Source: Sipunculus nudus (taxonomy: Eukaryota > Annelida > Sipuncula > Golfingiida > Sipunculidae). From it: a DNA stretch of 64,000 nt. Position 1 is the stretch's first letter; each line of letters opens with the position of its first letter. The notes beneath the pieces are model-generated. The model ran no database searches and had not been told where the DNA came from. It saw only the letters and a list, made by a program, of their open reading frames with translations. The translations under genes were made by a program, and so were the position numbers. The DNA is taken from positions 19,491,882 through 19,555,881 of the forward strand of contig CM049317.1 in assembly GCA_026874595.1 (NCBI GenBank), written 5' to 3'. Positions 50,490 through 60,908 of the stretch are shown one piece after another.

Positions 50490-50782
50490 TGACTGATTTC
50501 TGTCGAGGAATGAATCATCGACAGCAGGTATGAGATCGTTTATGTTGTTATAAGTATGGCCCTTTTCTGACAGAGCTGAATGCCGTCTTTCATTTCTGGA
50601 AATTTACTCTGCAGTGTTTTCTATGACAGCTATGACCTCTGCTGATTTTTTTAGAGAATTCAGATACAATATAAAACGTCAGTTGCAAATTAATTGACAC
50701 ATTGAAACTTGCTAACATTAAAGCTGATTCATTCTATTAACAATTGCACAATTTCGGAATTGTAAAGTCATGTAACCCGCGG

Positions 50783-52107
50783 TTTCTTTAATACGGAGGA
50801 CACGGTTTCCCAATCTCAACCAACGTGTGGATGATGGTTCAAGGACTTTCCTGGTTGGCTGCTCTAAAAGTTTCTGAATGGCTGCCAAACCTGCACCCCT
50901 AACTGCACTCTTACTATAAAAATCGTACAGTTTTATAATATTGTCCTTGAATTTGTTCATGAATTCACCGCCGCCAGCTTGTTCCGCAGCCAAATTACGT
51001 TCATGGGCGGCACAATGGCAGCCAACCGCCTCAGACTTCAGAGTGTGATCTTTTTGGGCCTCTAATTGCTTGTCCCTGATTCGTCTAACGGCTCCAGTTC
51101 TTTTGCCTGTCATTACTGCTGCCCCATCAGTACCAAGACCCCGCAAATGTGAGTACTGGAGGCCCTGGTTCTGTATATAGCCTGTAACAATATCTGCAAT
51201 TGTGCAGGCTGAGCGGGTCACCTGTCTACTGTCAGATAAACAGTCAATTATCTTCAAAAATTTGAATTTAATATCACCGTCCTCTGAGATAAAACGCGCG
51301 CGCAATGACATTTTTTTCGATTACAGCGCAGTCAGTGGTTTCATCAAATAACAGCGAATAATGGCTGGACTTTTTCAACTGGTCAAATATGTCATTTTTA
51401 ATAACTCCAGACATGCATTTCAGCATGTCTTAGATTGATTTTCTACCAGTGTAATGGGCGTTGCGGCCCATTTAGAGCTTTTTCTTCAAATCTTGCCCCG
51501 AATAACCAATGAAATCTAGTAGGGGTTCAAAGTTTGTGGTATGTGGTATCCTTTGTTTACAGAAAAAAAAATACAAACAAGCAAATGTGTTTGTCATCTC
51601 GTTTTTCTTAACTGTGGGATAAATAGCCAGGGCAATGTGTTCATGTTTTGATGCCTTGCATTTTAAAGCATCCTGGTGTGCCTGACAATTTTCGTGGTCG
51701 TGTATACTCTTAAGCCGGAGACGTTTACATGGCACTACGTTCCCACGTGCCTCTTTCAAATGGCCGCTTATCGAATTCTTGACAGAAATTGCAATACATC
51801 CCTAGCCCTTCAGTGTACTTGAGCCACGCTCTTCCATTCCGCCATTTAGGGTTAAACGTGCGAGCGTGGTTTGATGTTGACGGTCGTTCAATTAGCGCAG
51901 CGGCAGGCTCAGACTCGGCATCCACACTAGCAGCAAGAGTGCTGCAGCGGGGAGGACTCGCATGACGCTTTTGTTCACGTGACCGAGGATGTTCATTGAC
52001 AACTTCAGCGGGAGTAGTACTGTTTTTATCATGTTTGGTGTTGCCGTCATACACAACGCCCTGATGGACCTGGCCGGATTTCTGTTAAAGCAATTAAGAA
52101 TTGACAT
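50783..52107 (-). pseudogene. hAT transposase, 3'-truncated (unit C)
   Basis: Same truncated gene as unit B, cut at the same point. It keeps the GGGEFMNKFKDNI segment that B has lost, giving an uninterrupted frame of about 190 codons (51311 to the junction). The two-residue loss KCKASKHE for KCKAEASKHE (about 51650) is private to this copy. Frameshifts remain upstream. Confidence 0.7.
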
Positions 52108-53372
52108 GTTGAACGATTACCCTGGTTGACCAGATGGCAGATACAGATGAACCACAGAACCGGCCCTCTTTGAAACTCCCGCTGACCGGCACATGTATAG
52201 TAAAACCCTGAAGAAATTCTAGAAGTCTCGGAAATAAGTCTTCCTTCTTTATACATATGCTCAAAAATGAAATTCCGCCCATGGAAACACACGGTACTAT
52301 TGCTTTAATTGACAATACAGTGTTAACTGTAGCTCAGACGTGATGTTAATGCACTATCAACAATCCTGAAATTTAACATGGGCCTCTTAAAGCAGAAAAA
52401 AACAGTAGAACCTATCCCGAGCAGTTTTTATTTGGTCCTTACATTAATATAGACATGAGTACAATTTACTAAAAAAGAATGTTTAAAGCATTAAAACGGT
52501 ATAATAATTTTAATAGCTTATACATTTATAGAACCTCATTAGTAAAGTTATTAGGGCCTATATACGAATTGAAAAATATAGCCACTAATAATTCCAAAGT
52601 TACTCGATCGGGCACGTTACTGTTAATCCACCATGCCAGTTCAATCAGCCTTTTATTTATCTTTACCTTAAATTTAGCCCGCTGATAACTCCAACCAAGT
52701 ATAAAAGTGATAAACAATAAATATTATATATAATATATAATATAAGTATTACCGGCTCGGGGTAAGATAAAGTACAATTAGTCCCGCACGCTCATCAATA
52801 GGACAACCGAGCTCTCATTTGGTTTTAAACAAATCTAAACAAATAGTTAAATGATTAAAATATACATGTTATGGCTGAAAACATTTTGTTTTAAGAAAAG
52901 TATTAACTAAAATCGTATGGTAATCTGCGGCAGCTCTCCGAAAATTCTCCAACTCCCTTTGGATTTTCCTACTTTGGACAGGGGCATAAATTATGTTAAT
53001 ATAAGTGGCCTAGGGACACCTGGTCTGCAGACTCTTACTTCTGACGTGCATGAAACTTGATTGCGTGCATCAAACTGTCAACAAAGAACTTATTACATAT
53101 TGTCTATTATATACATATAATACATATATTACATATCATGTCTGTCAAAATACCATATGGTGCTGTAATTGTAATAAATAATTGCTGGAGTACCTGCCTA
53201 TGTCACCGACAGGTAATATTTTCGAAATAAACAGACTCTGTTAGTAAATAAAGTTTCAAGACGATAAAAAACACTGCCGGGGGGCACTTGAAGGTTTCCA
53301 ATTGATTGCCGGGCGGCCGAAAAGAGTACAGGGCGCGCCAGCTCGGCACCGCCCGGCGTGGGCACATCCCTG
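52108..53372. other. hAT right arm (unit C), non-coding
   Basis: Counterpart of 41319-42582. The terminal GC-rich segment has several substitutions (attgccggg, tacagggcg, gctcggc). Confidence 0.5.
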
Positions 53373-54442
53373 AAATCGATAAACTTGGATATTTTTGTAA
53401 CCGTTATGGAATGAAGTTGAATTTTGACAAAACTAAAGTTGTTGCATTTAAAGAAATATGAAAATATTTTGGAGGGGTATTTACTTCTTGTCTGAAATAG
53501 TCAGAATTGGAAAAGCATCTTGTGTGTCAAGCAAATAAAACTGTTTTAATGATAAGAAAATTAATTTCTGATAACAAATATATTACTGTAAAAGAATCAT
53601 TTTCTTTGTTTGATAAGATGGCATGTGGCAGTGAATTATGATGCTACAAAAAACAAGATAAAATTGAACAGGCCCACAATAAATTTTGTAAATACGTACT
53701 TGGGATGATCTCTTCTTCACCAAATGCTGCAGCACTTAGTGAGTGTGGAAGGTTTTCTCTGAAAATCAGATGTATGTTAAAATGTATTTTTTATTGGGTT
53801 TAATTACTAAGAATGGAAGATTATAGGTACCCTAAGTGTTTATATTCAAAATTACATAGGCTAGATGAAGTAGGAAAGTAAACGTGGGCAAAAAGGGTAA
53901 AACATATGTTATTTTCATTTGGATTTGGATATACATGGATATTTCAAGATGTAGGTAATATTAATATATTTATGTCAGGTTTCAAACAAAGGTTGCATGA
54001 TAATGAAAGACAAGAATGGACATCTAACATAGAAAATAATGGAAGATTGAAAATATATGTTTTCTTTAAAAGCTTATTAAACACTGAATTATATTTATCA
54101 GCAGTTCTAAATAGAAGATATAGAATAAGTTTAGCAAGACTTAGAACATCATCACATAGCTTGGAAGCAGAAGTTGGTCGCCACAAAAAAATAGCCTGGG
54201 AAGAGAGATAATGTAAATTTTGTCTTAAACATGGAGAATCATATATTGAATATGAATACCATTTTGTCATTAAATGTCCTTTATATATTTCATTAAGAGA
54301 AAAATATCTCTCTGAATTTAAAGATATGTCTTTCATTTCATTATTGTCCACTACAAATTATGTCACAATTAATAAGCTTTCAGCATTTGTATATTTTGCA
54401 TTTGTTAGAAGAGAGTCATTTCTAAATGATTCTTTGAACTAG
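53373..54442 (+). pseudogene. LINE ORF2 C-terminal part (unit C)
   Basis: Duplicate of 42583-43699 with a deletion of about 53 bp removing the YRYLGG region. The LINE 3' untranslated part runs to 54805 and has one more tgtatta unit than unit A. Confidence 0.7.
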
Positions 54443-54805
54443 TAAGTGAACAATTTTCCATGTATCATATTTGATGTTGTCATAAAATTTATTCTATGTA
54501 TTTACCATTAACTTTAATCATGTTGTGTAACACAAATAGTAACCTTATAATATTACAGTGTGTATTTTTTCACTTAATAAAAAAGGTTATTTCTGTTAAT
54601 AGTTTATTAATGATAACTGTGTAGTGTTGAAAACTATATTCATTTAATTGTTTATTTATTAATTATTTATTCTGATAATTTATTATTGTTTTTTACGTGA
54701 CCATGTATTATGTATTATGTATTATGTATTTTGTCTGTATATATGTTGGATATATGGGTCTGAGGCCTTCATTTCCAGAATAAAGATACTTTTGTCTAAT
54801 TTCAG

Positions 54806-55257
54806 GTAGGAAAAGTACAGTAAGTGTTTGTCAGTGTAAAAAATGGCATTTCCTTGATACGGGTGTCTAACCTTACGGGTGGGAGTACACATAACATGTT
54901 TCTCATTGGCTGTATTTGATACAACCTTGAAATGGAAAACCCTTACCTTTAGGGTATGGAATGCTGCAGTAATTGATTGTAACTGTAAATAAATTGTAAA
55001 TCCTTAATATGGATCACCCTAACCATTCGGGTATGGATAATCCAAGTATGTTCTTGTCAGAGGAAATATATGGTATATCCTATATACGGATAACGCTAAA
55101 CCTACGGGAGGAATACTTCAAGAGGTGCTTGTCATTGGTAATATATGGTATTTCATCGATATGAATAACCCTATCTTTTCGGGTAGGAACACTCCAGTGT
55201 TTGTTTGCCACTTGTAATATATTGTTTATCCTCGATATCGATCACCCAAACCCTATC
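54806..55257 (+). repeat. 76-bp minisatellite, six monomers (unit C)
   Basis: Duplicate of 44057-44508; monomer number unchanged across units, so it has not expanded since the array formed. Confidence 0.75.
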
Positions 55258-55676
55258 AAACACGACGCAGACAGTCCTCAATACAATCATAAGCGTGTCT
55301 GATGATCAATATCTATTCGGCTGGGAAAGTGCATAATATATGTATAATATTGTAATGTTTGTAAAGACGAGGAAGTGCAGCTGTTTTAACAGTTTAAACA
55401 GGATATTACTAACTGGTTATTTTCTGTTAAATATACCAAGCAACAACAGATTAAACGGATTGCCCCTTAAATGGATTCAGGCACCTGTTACACGTATGCC
55501 TCCTACCTACAACTTACATCATATGTAGTTAGATTAATTGACCTAATAACAGAGTTGCACATGTTGTCTGGTAATTTGGTAACATGTGCTTGATGTCAGT
55601 GATTTTAGTTAATTACTTGTGAATTACCATCACTAGTTGCATATTATCATTCTGTTGATATTTGTGTACTCTCAGC

Positions 55677-55836
55677 ATCTCTGTCTCTCTCTTTCTGTCT
55701 TTGAAGGCCTGTTTGTCCGCCTGTCTGTCTCTCTTCTGTATGTGTTTGTCTCTTTGCTTGTCTCACCAACTGTCCGTCTCTCTTTTTCTCTCTGTGTCTG
55801 TCTGTTTGCCTTTGTGCCCCTCTGTCTGTCTCTCTA
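55677..55836. repeat. CTGT/TCTC-rich low-complexity tract (unit C)
   Basis: Counterpart of 45076-45234. Confidence 0.85.
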
Positions 55837-56125
55837 ATTGATTTTTGTCGAGGAATGAATTATCGACAGCAGGTATTAGATCGTTTATGTTGTTATAAGT
55901 ATGACCCTTTTCTGACAGAGCTGAATGCCGTCTTTCATTTCTGGAAATTAACTCTGCAGTGTTTTCTATGACAGCTATGACCTCTGCTGATTTTTTTAGA
56001 GAATTCAGATACAATATAAAACGTCAGTTGCAAATTAATTGACACATTGAAACTTGGTTACATTAAAGCTGATTCATTCTATTAACAATTGCACAATTTC
56101 GGAATTGTAAAGTCATGTAACACGC

Positions 56126-56604
56126 TATTCAAGTATTGGACAGCCTTATCCACATCTTGCTGAACATAATGTGTAAGTCACATGTATGGTCATTATATAA
56201 ATCACGATGTAACACAAATATAAACAATAGATGGGCAAAACACGCACATACTTTGTGCTTAATATTCACGCAAACTTTTGACACCGCTGTAATTTTCAGT
56301 GGGACTCTTTGATTAGTGACCTTTTAACAATTTTGTTCAAACTGGAGAAGCCAAACCCAAAAAAGGAAAAAAAAAATTTAAATCACCTTAAACCTTAAAA
56401 TAATGGACACCGCAAATCTTGGTGATGAGTTATCTAGTCCGTTTAAGAGGCAAACATCTTTGATATACATTAGGTAAATTAATTTGATTTTATGTATAAT
56501 GATATTCTAGTGAATGTTTAAGATAAAGTGGCGCCTGCAAAAACAAAAAGTTTTAAGGACAAAATAATTGCTGAAATGGTACAACAGCAACATGAAATGT
56601 TTAA
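56126..56604. other. Unique right flank of array 2, nothing recognised
   Basis: AT-rich sequence with no gene, RNA or repeat recognised. Confidence 0.4.
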
Positions 56605-58045
56605 AAAATAGGAACAAAGATCAGCTGAACGAAAATGGAGAGTCACTTGGCTAGAAGAGATAAAAATTTTATCAGCAGTTAAAGAAACAGCACGTACAGC
56701 AATATATGCAGGGAAACGCGATTACTATATTGATGTTATTGAAAAATGTACCAATGGTATAAGTAAGTTGTTCCGTTTAACAAAGTCTCTTTACCAGAAA
56801 AAGCTAACTAGAATATCCGTCGCAGCGAGTTGATGCCGATGTAGCAAAAGCGATTAGTTTTTCTTCGTCAATATAAAATCACAAACATTATACAGTATTT
56901 AAACAAGTTGCGTCTAGATATAAATGAATGCTCAGAGTGTCCGTCCAGCAAGGCGATGCTGCAAGAGATTCAGCTATATACACATGAGGAAGTTCGAACA
57001 TTAACTGATTAACAATGTTTCTCCGATCCAAAACCTACTTCAGTTGTAAATAAAAGTGCTGAAATATATTACCGGGATTATATCACATATGATTAACAAA
57101 TCGCTAAGCTCTGGTGTGTTCCCCGAGGTTTGGAAGCAAGCTTTTGTGACGCCTTTGCCTAAAACGCAAGGCATTTGATGTACGACCCTGGATCCAACAG
57201 AATATGATCATGTTCGGAAAAACTGATGTTGTACTGATAGGCATTAGACAACAACTGGCTTAAGTTAATAAAGATTCTATTAGGATCGGCGGGGATATAG
57301 TGAAATGTGCAGTGATTGCACAAAATTTAGGTTTTTGACTGGACTTAAATCAGGGTACGAACACAAGATTAATTTCACATGTAACAACGCTTTTTAAAAG
57401 TCTATATAGTATCAAGCAGATCAGGAAGTATATAACAGATGATTCAGCAAAGAAATTGAGAGATTAGCGGTTGTGACCAGCCAATCGGATTATTGTAATG
57501 GTTGGTATATTTATTTACTTAAACATAAATAAACAATGCTTTAAAAGTCTATATAATATCAAGCACATGAGGAAGTATATAACCGATGATTCAGCAAAGA
57601 CATTGATAGACTAGCGGTTGTGACTAGCCAATCGGATTATTGTATTTTTTTTGTATATTTATTTACATAAACGTAAAGAAAAGAAAATGCAACTAGTCTA
57701 AAACACTGCAGCTCGTTTGATATGTAAAGTATCTAAATTTCTTCATATTTCACCTGTGCTTTGTTTGTTGCATTGGTTACCAGTCTAATACATTCCAAGC
57801 TTTGTATGGTTTGGCCATGATGTACATCAGTGAGTGTATGATGTGTGTTCATGCTCAATACAATTTGCGTTCAAACAGTGTCATAACTTTCAGAGTACCA
57901 CAAACTAAAACGAAAACAGTAGGTTGTAGATTATTTTGATACGTAGCTCCTATATTGTGGAACAACCTACCAGTGCACGAGAAACTGGTGGATAAGTATG
58001 ATCTGAAGACATTCTATTTTGAAACTTTTTTTCTGAATTTGGGGA
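56605..58045 (+). pseudogene. L2/CR1-type LINE relic, internally deleted
   Basis: Scattered frames match the usual order of an L2-like ORF2: RSAERKWRVTWLEE and KRDYYIDVIEKC (linker), INKSLSSGVFPEVWKQAFV (RT), then after a jump KTDVVLIG, LFKSLYSIKQIRKY, SDYCNGW, NTAARLICKVSKFLHISPV, CLLHWLPV and APILWNNLPVHEK up to KTFYFETFF. The RT core with the catalytic Asp pair, between TPLPK (about 57160) and GKTDVV (about 57215), is missing. Many stops. Different family from the 35156 LINE. Confidence 0.7.
57387..57682 (+). repeat. 147-bp tandem duplication inside the LINE relic
   Basis: The stretch taaaagtctatata ... tattgta recurs with a 147-bp period (57395 and 57542), with both copies diverged by about 10%. 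It arose within the LINE remnant after insertion. Confidence 0.7.
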
Positions 58046-58975
58046 TTTATAAATGCTTTGCCATGTTTTTCTGGTCATATGTTATATGTGTTTTAATATC
58101 TTTAATATCTATTGTATGACTAGCGCAGTAGAGATCATTTATGATGATAAGCGTTTTATAAAAGTTAACTATTTATCCATCTTTCTTGACTATCTGTTTA
58201 TAATTTATCATATAAAAGTTCATCAATGGCCTGTGTTTTAGTTTGTACTTTATTCATGGAGTCATGGACACTAAATTTTCTGAAAATTTTAATAAGATTT
58301 TATTAAATATTTTACAGGATAATGATCTGATAAATCCAACCTCAACACTGAAAAGGTTTTACTTCAACAAAGTGTTCAGCACTAACAACGGTATAGCCAA
58401 TAACCCCCTTTCCAGCATGTGTTACACATGTGTATTCATGTTATTTAAAGGCTACCATACATTCATTATATGTATTATTTTATATAATATAAATAAATTT
58501 GGGGTAAAAGTAATTTGAACCAGGTACATTCTTGGAAAAAAAATTTAAAAGATACATTTTAAGCATAACAATTATTTTTCCACAGCAACAACATATAGGA
58601 ATTGGATATATTCATTTAACAATAAAAGTGCTGCTACTTTACAAGCTGACGATAATAAAAAAAAAGGACCAAAGTGTTTCCTATTTAATAGTATAGAATA
58701 TCAGGTTGTGCTTTTGTTATCATGATTGTCTGTGAGAAAAAAATGGTCGGAAGTTGTAATAGTCACTGTATCAACATATTCTTGTAGTCTAGTATATATT
58801 GTGATATTTCTTCCACTCTGTTGACAATTATGTCTGAGTGTAAGTCATTCAGTCAGTGATTTTATCTAGAGGACCTTTGTTCAACAGCTTGGAGTTTCTT
58901 GCATCGACTTTTTATTCATATAGGAGCTAGCAAGTCTCTACTCTTATAATTATGTGTATCATCAAATCATTTTTG

Positions 58976-58978
<3 letters not shown>
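58046..58978. other. No recognised gene
   Basis: Two AT-rich open frames (58053-58241, 58243-58518) lack motifs and have hydrophobic composition typical of AT-rich non-coding DNA. Confidence 0.4.
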
Positions 58979-59027
<49 letters not shown>

Positions 59028-59034
59028 ATGTATA
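58979..59034. repeat. TA microsatellite
   Basis: TA run with one ttta interruption. Confidence 0.9.
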
Positions 59035-59974
59035 TGTATAATTGTAATATTGTTAGATGGTTCATACATACGAACATACATGGATATACGTATATAAGTA
59101 ATATCATTTGATGCACAAAATAAAGCGTTCACTTCATGGCGTTAAACATAATATAGTTGTGGTTTCATGAACGGATAATTTATTCTGACATGTCCAGTTG
59201 CTTACAAAAGATTTAATTGATTATATAATGAAAACCATCTATGAGTAAGTTCAGATTTAAACATGGTCACTCTCATTATTTAAAGTCCAGGTTGTCTGGT
59301 GTTAACAGAGAATTATTTAAACTCGATCTGCCAGGACTGGAAAACAATTGTGTCAAGTTCATTAACATGATAACATATGCCTTACTGATCTGAAGAGGTT
59401 TTAACGTAAGCCTGTTCACTCAGAATCTGTGCTTATGTTACTTTCTCAGGTGAGGTATAGTGAAGCTTCTTTAATTCCTCAGCATATAAAATTATGTCTT
59501 CTTAATCCGCTCATTAAAAAGAATGAGAAGCATATTGTTGAATTAAAAAATATTATACAGATTTGCTTTATAGCTGAAAAAGCTCAACACCAAATATTTA
59601 TCACTTTAATTTTAACTGCCAATATACAAGACTGTAACACTATTTATCATAAGAAAAAATAGAAGTAAGCATCCCCTATTACACCCAGGAAGGAACAAAT
59701 AAGGGATGCCAAATAGTAATATAGGATATGTTATTTTACTACATTCTGTCTGCATGTAATGTATATCTAATATTAAGCTGTGTGTTGGCACGCAGGGGCA
59801 TTTGTTTTCCAATACCTTTAAGACTACTTATTAGACGTTAGTAATGAGATCATGTAGAGATAGGAATACGTTTGTACCGTGGTTGCATTGGTACATGTCA
59901 ATTGATTATATATATTGATGGTAGGAGGTAATCCTTAGTTGTATGAGGAATCATAACCAATTATAGAATTACTT
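59035..59974. other. No recognised gene
   Basis: A stretch near 59245-59370 is open and reads HGHSHYLKSRLSGVNRELF, and a second frame covers 59429-59662. Neither shows splice support or a known domain. Confidence 0.3.
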
Positions 59975-59975
59975 A

Positions 59976-60066
59976 CCTGGAGTAATGTCCTCAACTGGGA
60001 TGATGAGACGTTCAACCCCACGAATGATTGTGTTATGTGTTCCATTTAACCAAGATAAAACTTTCA
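59976..60066 (-). other. Possible isolated exon on the minus strand
   Basis: An open stretch reading VLSWLNGTHNTIIRGVERLI then PVEDITP ends at a consensus donor CAG/GTAAGTAATTC (reverse complement of 59967-59979). The acceptor is unclear and no partner exon was found. No domain recognised. Confidence 0.22.
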
Positions 60067-60908
60067 AATGCAGGTTTTAAAAGTCCAACACTGAATTGCC
60101 AGGACAAACGTGCACTATATATCCCCATGCTTATGGCCTTTATAGCGCTGGCTGTATGGTGTTTGGATTGGACAGTAATATTGATCAATTAGACAGTAGA
60201 TGGGTAATTATCAAATGTCTATGGTCTTAAGAGCTATACCCCTTTCTTAGCTGAACTTGCATCCCATGTACATAACTGGGTGAAAAGGCAATAAGACTTT
60301 TAAACTAGGAACAAGGGCATCTGTATACACTGGAACTAGTCTACAAGTTACATAATATCTAGATAACTAGGATGGCTCGCAGCTTTGCACATCTTGTTTG
60401 CCACAGGAACAACTGGTTAGGTTTTACTGCACCTATATCATTAGACATACTCTGTTGTTATTATGTAAATGATCAGTAGTAAACAAATGCTTGCTGTCTA
60501 CCAATTTGGATTACTGATTTTATGTAGCAGACATGGTATCTCTACAGCTGGTAGAATCCCATGTTTCTCTAAAGGATTTTCTCTGTACCCTTCCCTCTCA
60601 TCCTCTCCTTGTCTTCCTTTGTCTCTCTATCTTCATCCTCATTTTTAAGAACTTCTTCAAGAAATCTCTTGTCAATCAAATCCTAATATCATAAATATTT
60701 GGTTATACAGTCAATGTAATATAAGTGATCCTGCCAGGTTTAGAGTGATGGGATATTCACATGTCGCCGGAAAATTGCAAATTTCGTTAATTAATATTGT
60801 TTATTTGCGGCCCCAGCCTATTACAAAGCCGGTTTAAAGGACAATACTCTAAGATTATGTTCATTTCCGCACAATATACTCGCGATATAGTACGCTGATG
60901 GTAGAAAT
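60067..60908. other. Upstream region of the secreted-protein candidate
   Basis: Contains a pyrimidine-rich stretch (ccttccctctcatcctctcc, about 60590-60650). No TATA box or known promoter motif is convincing. Confidence 0.35.

Larger units (their letters stand above)
45528..50782 (+). repeat. Array 2, unit B (5255 bp)
   Basis: This is a tandem copy of unit A. Private deletions: 50 bp in the hAT frame at 45674/45675, and 225 bp at about 50365 between two CCTGTT words (44880-44885 and 45105-45110 of unit A). It shares many substitutions with unit C against unit A. Confidence 0.85.
50783..56125 (+). repeat. Array 2, unit C (5343 bp)
   Basis: This is the last unit; it ends at catgtaacacgc (56125) and continues into unique flank (tattcaagtattgg), which shows the original right edge. 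Private deletions: about 53 bp in the LINE at 53463 and about 158 bp at 55450. Confidence 0.85.

Noticed and set aside
58053-58518. Two consecutive open frames downstream of the LINE relic
   Set aside because: AT-driven composition, no motif, no splice support.
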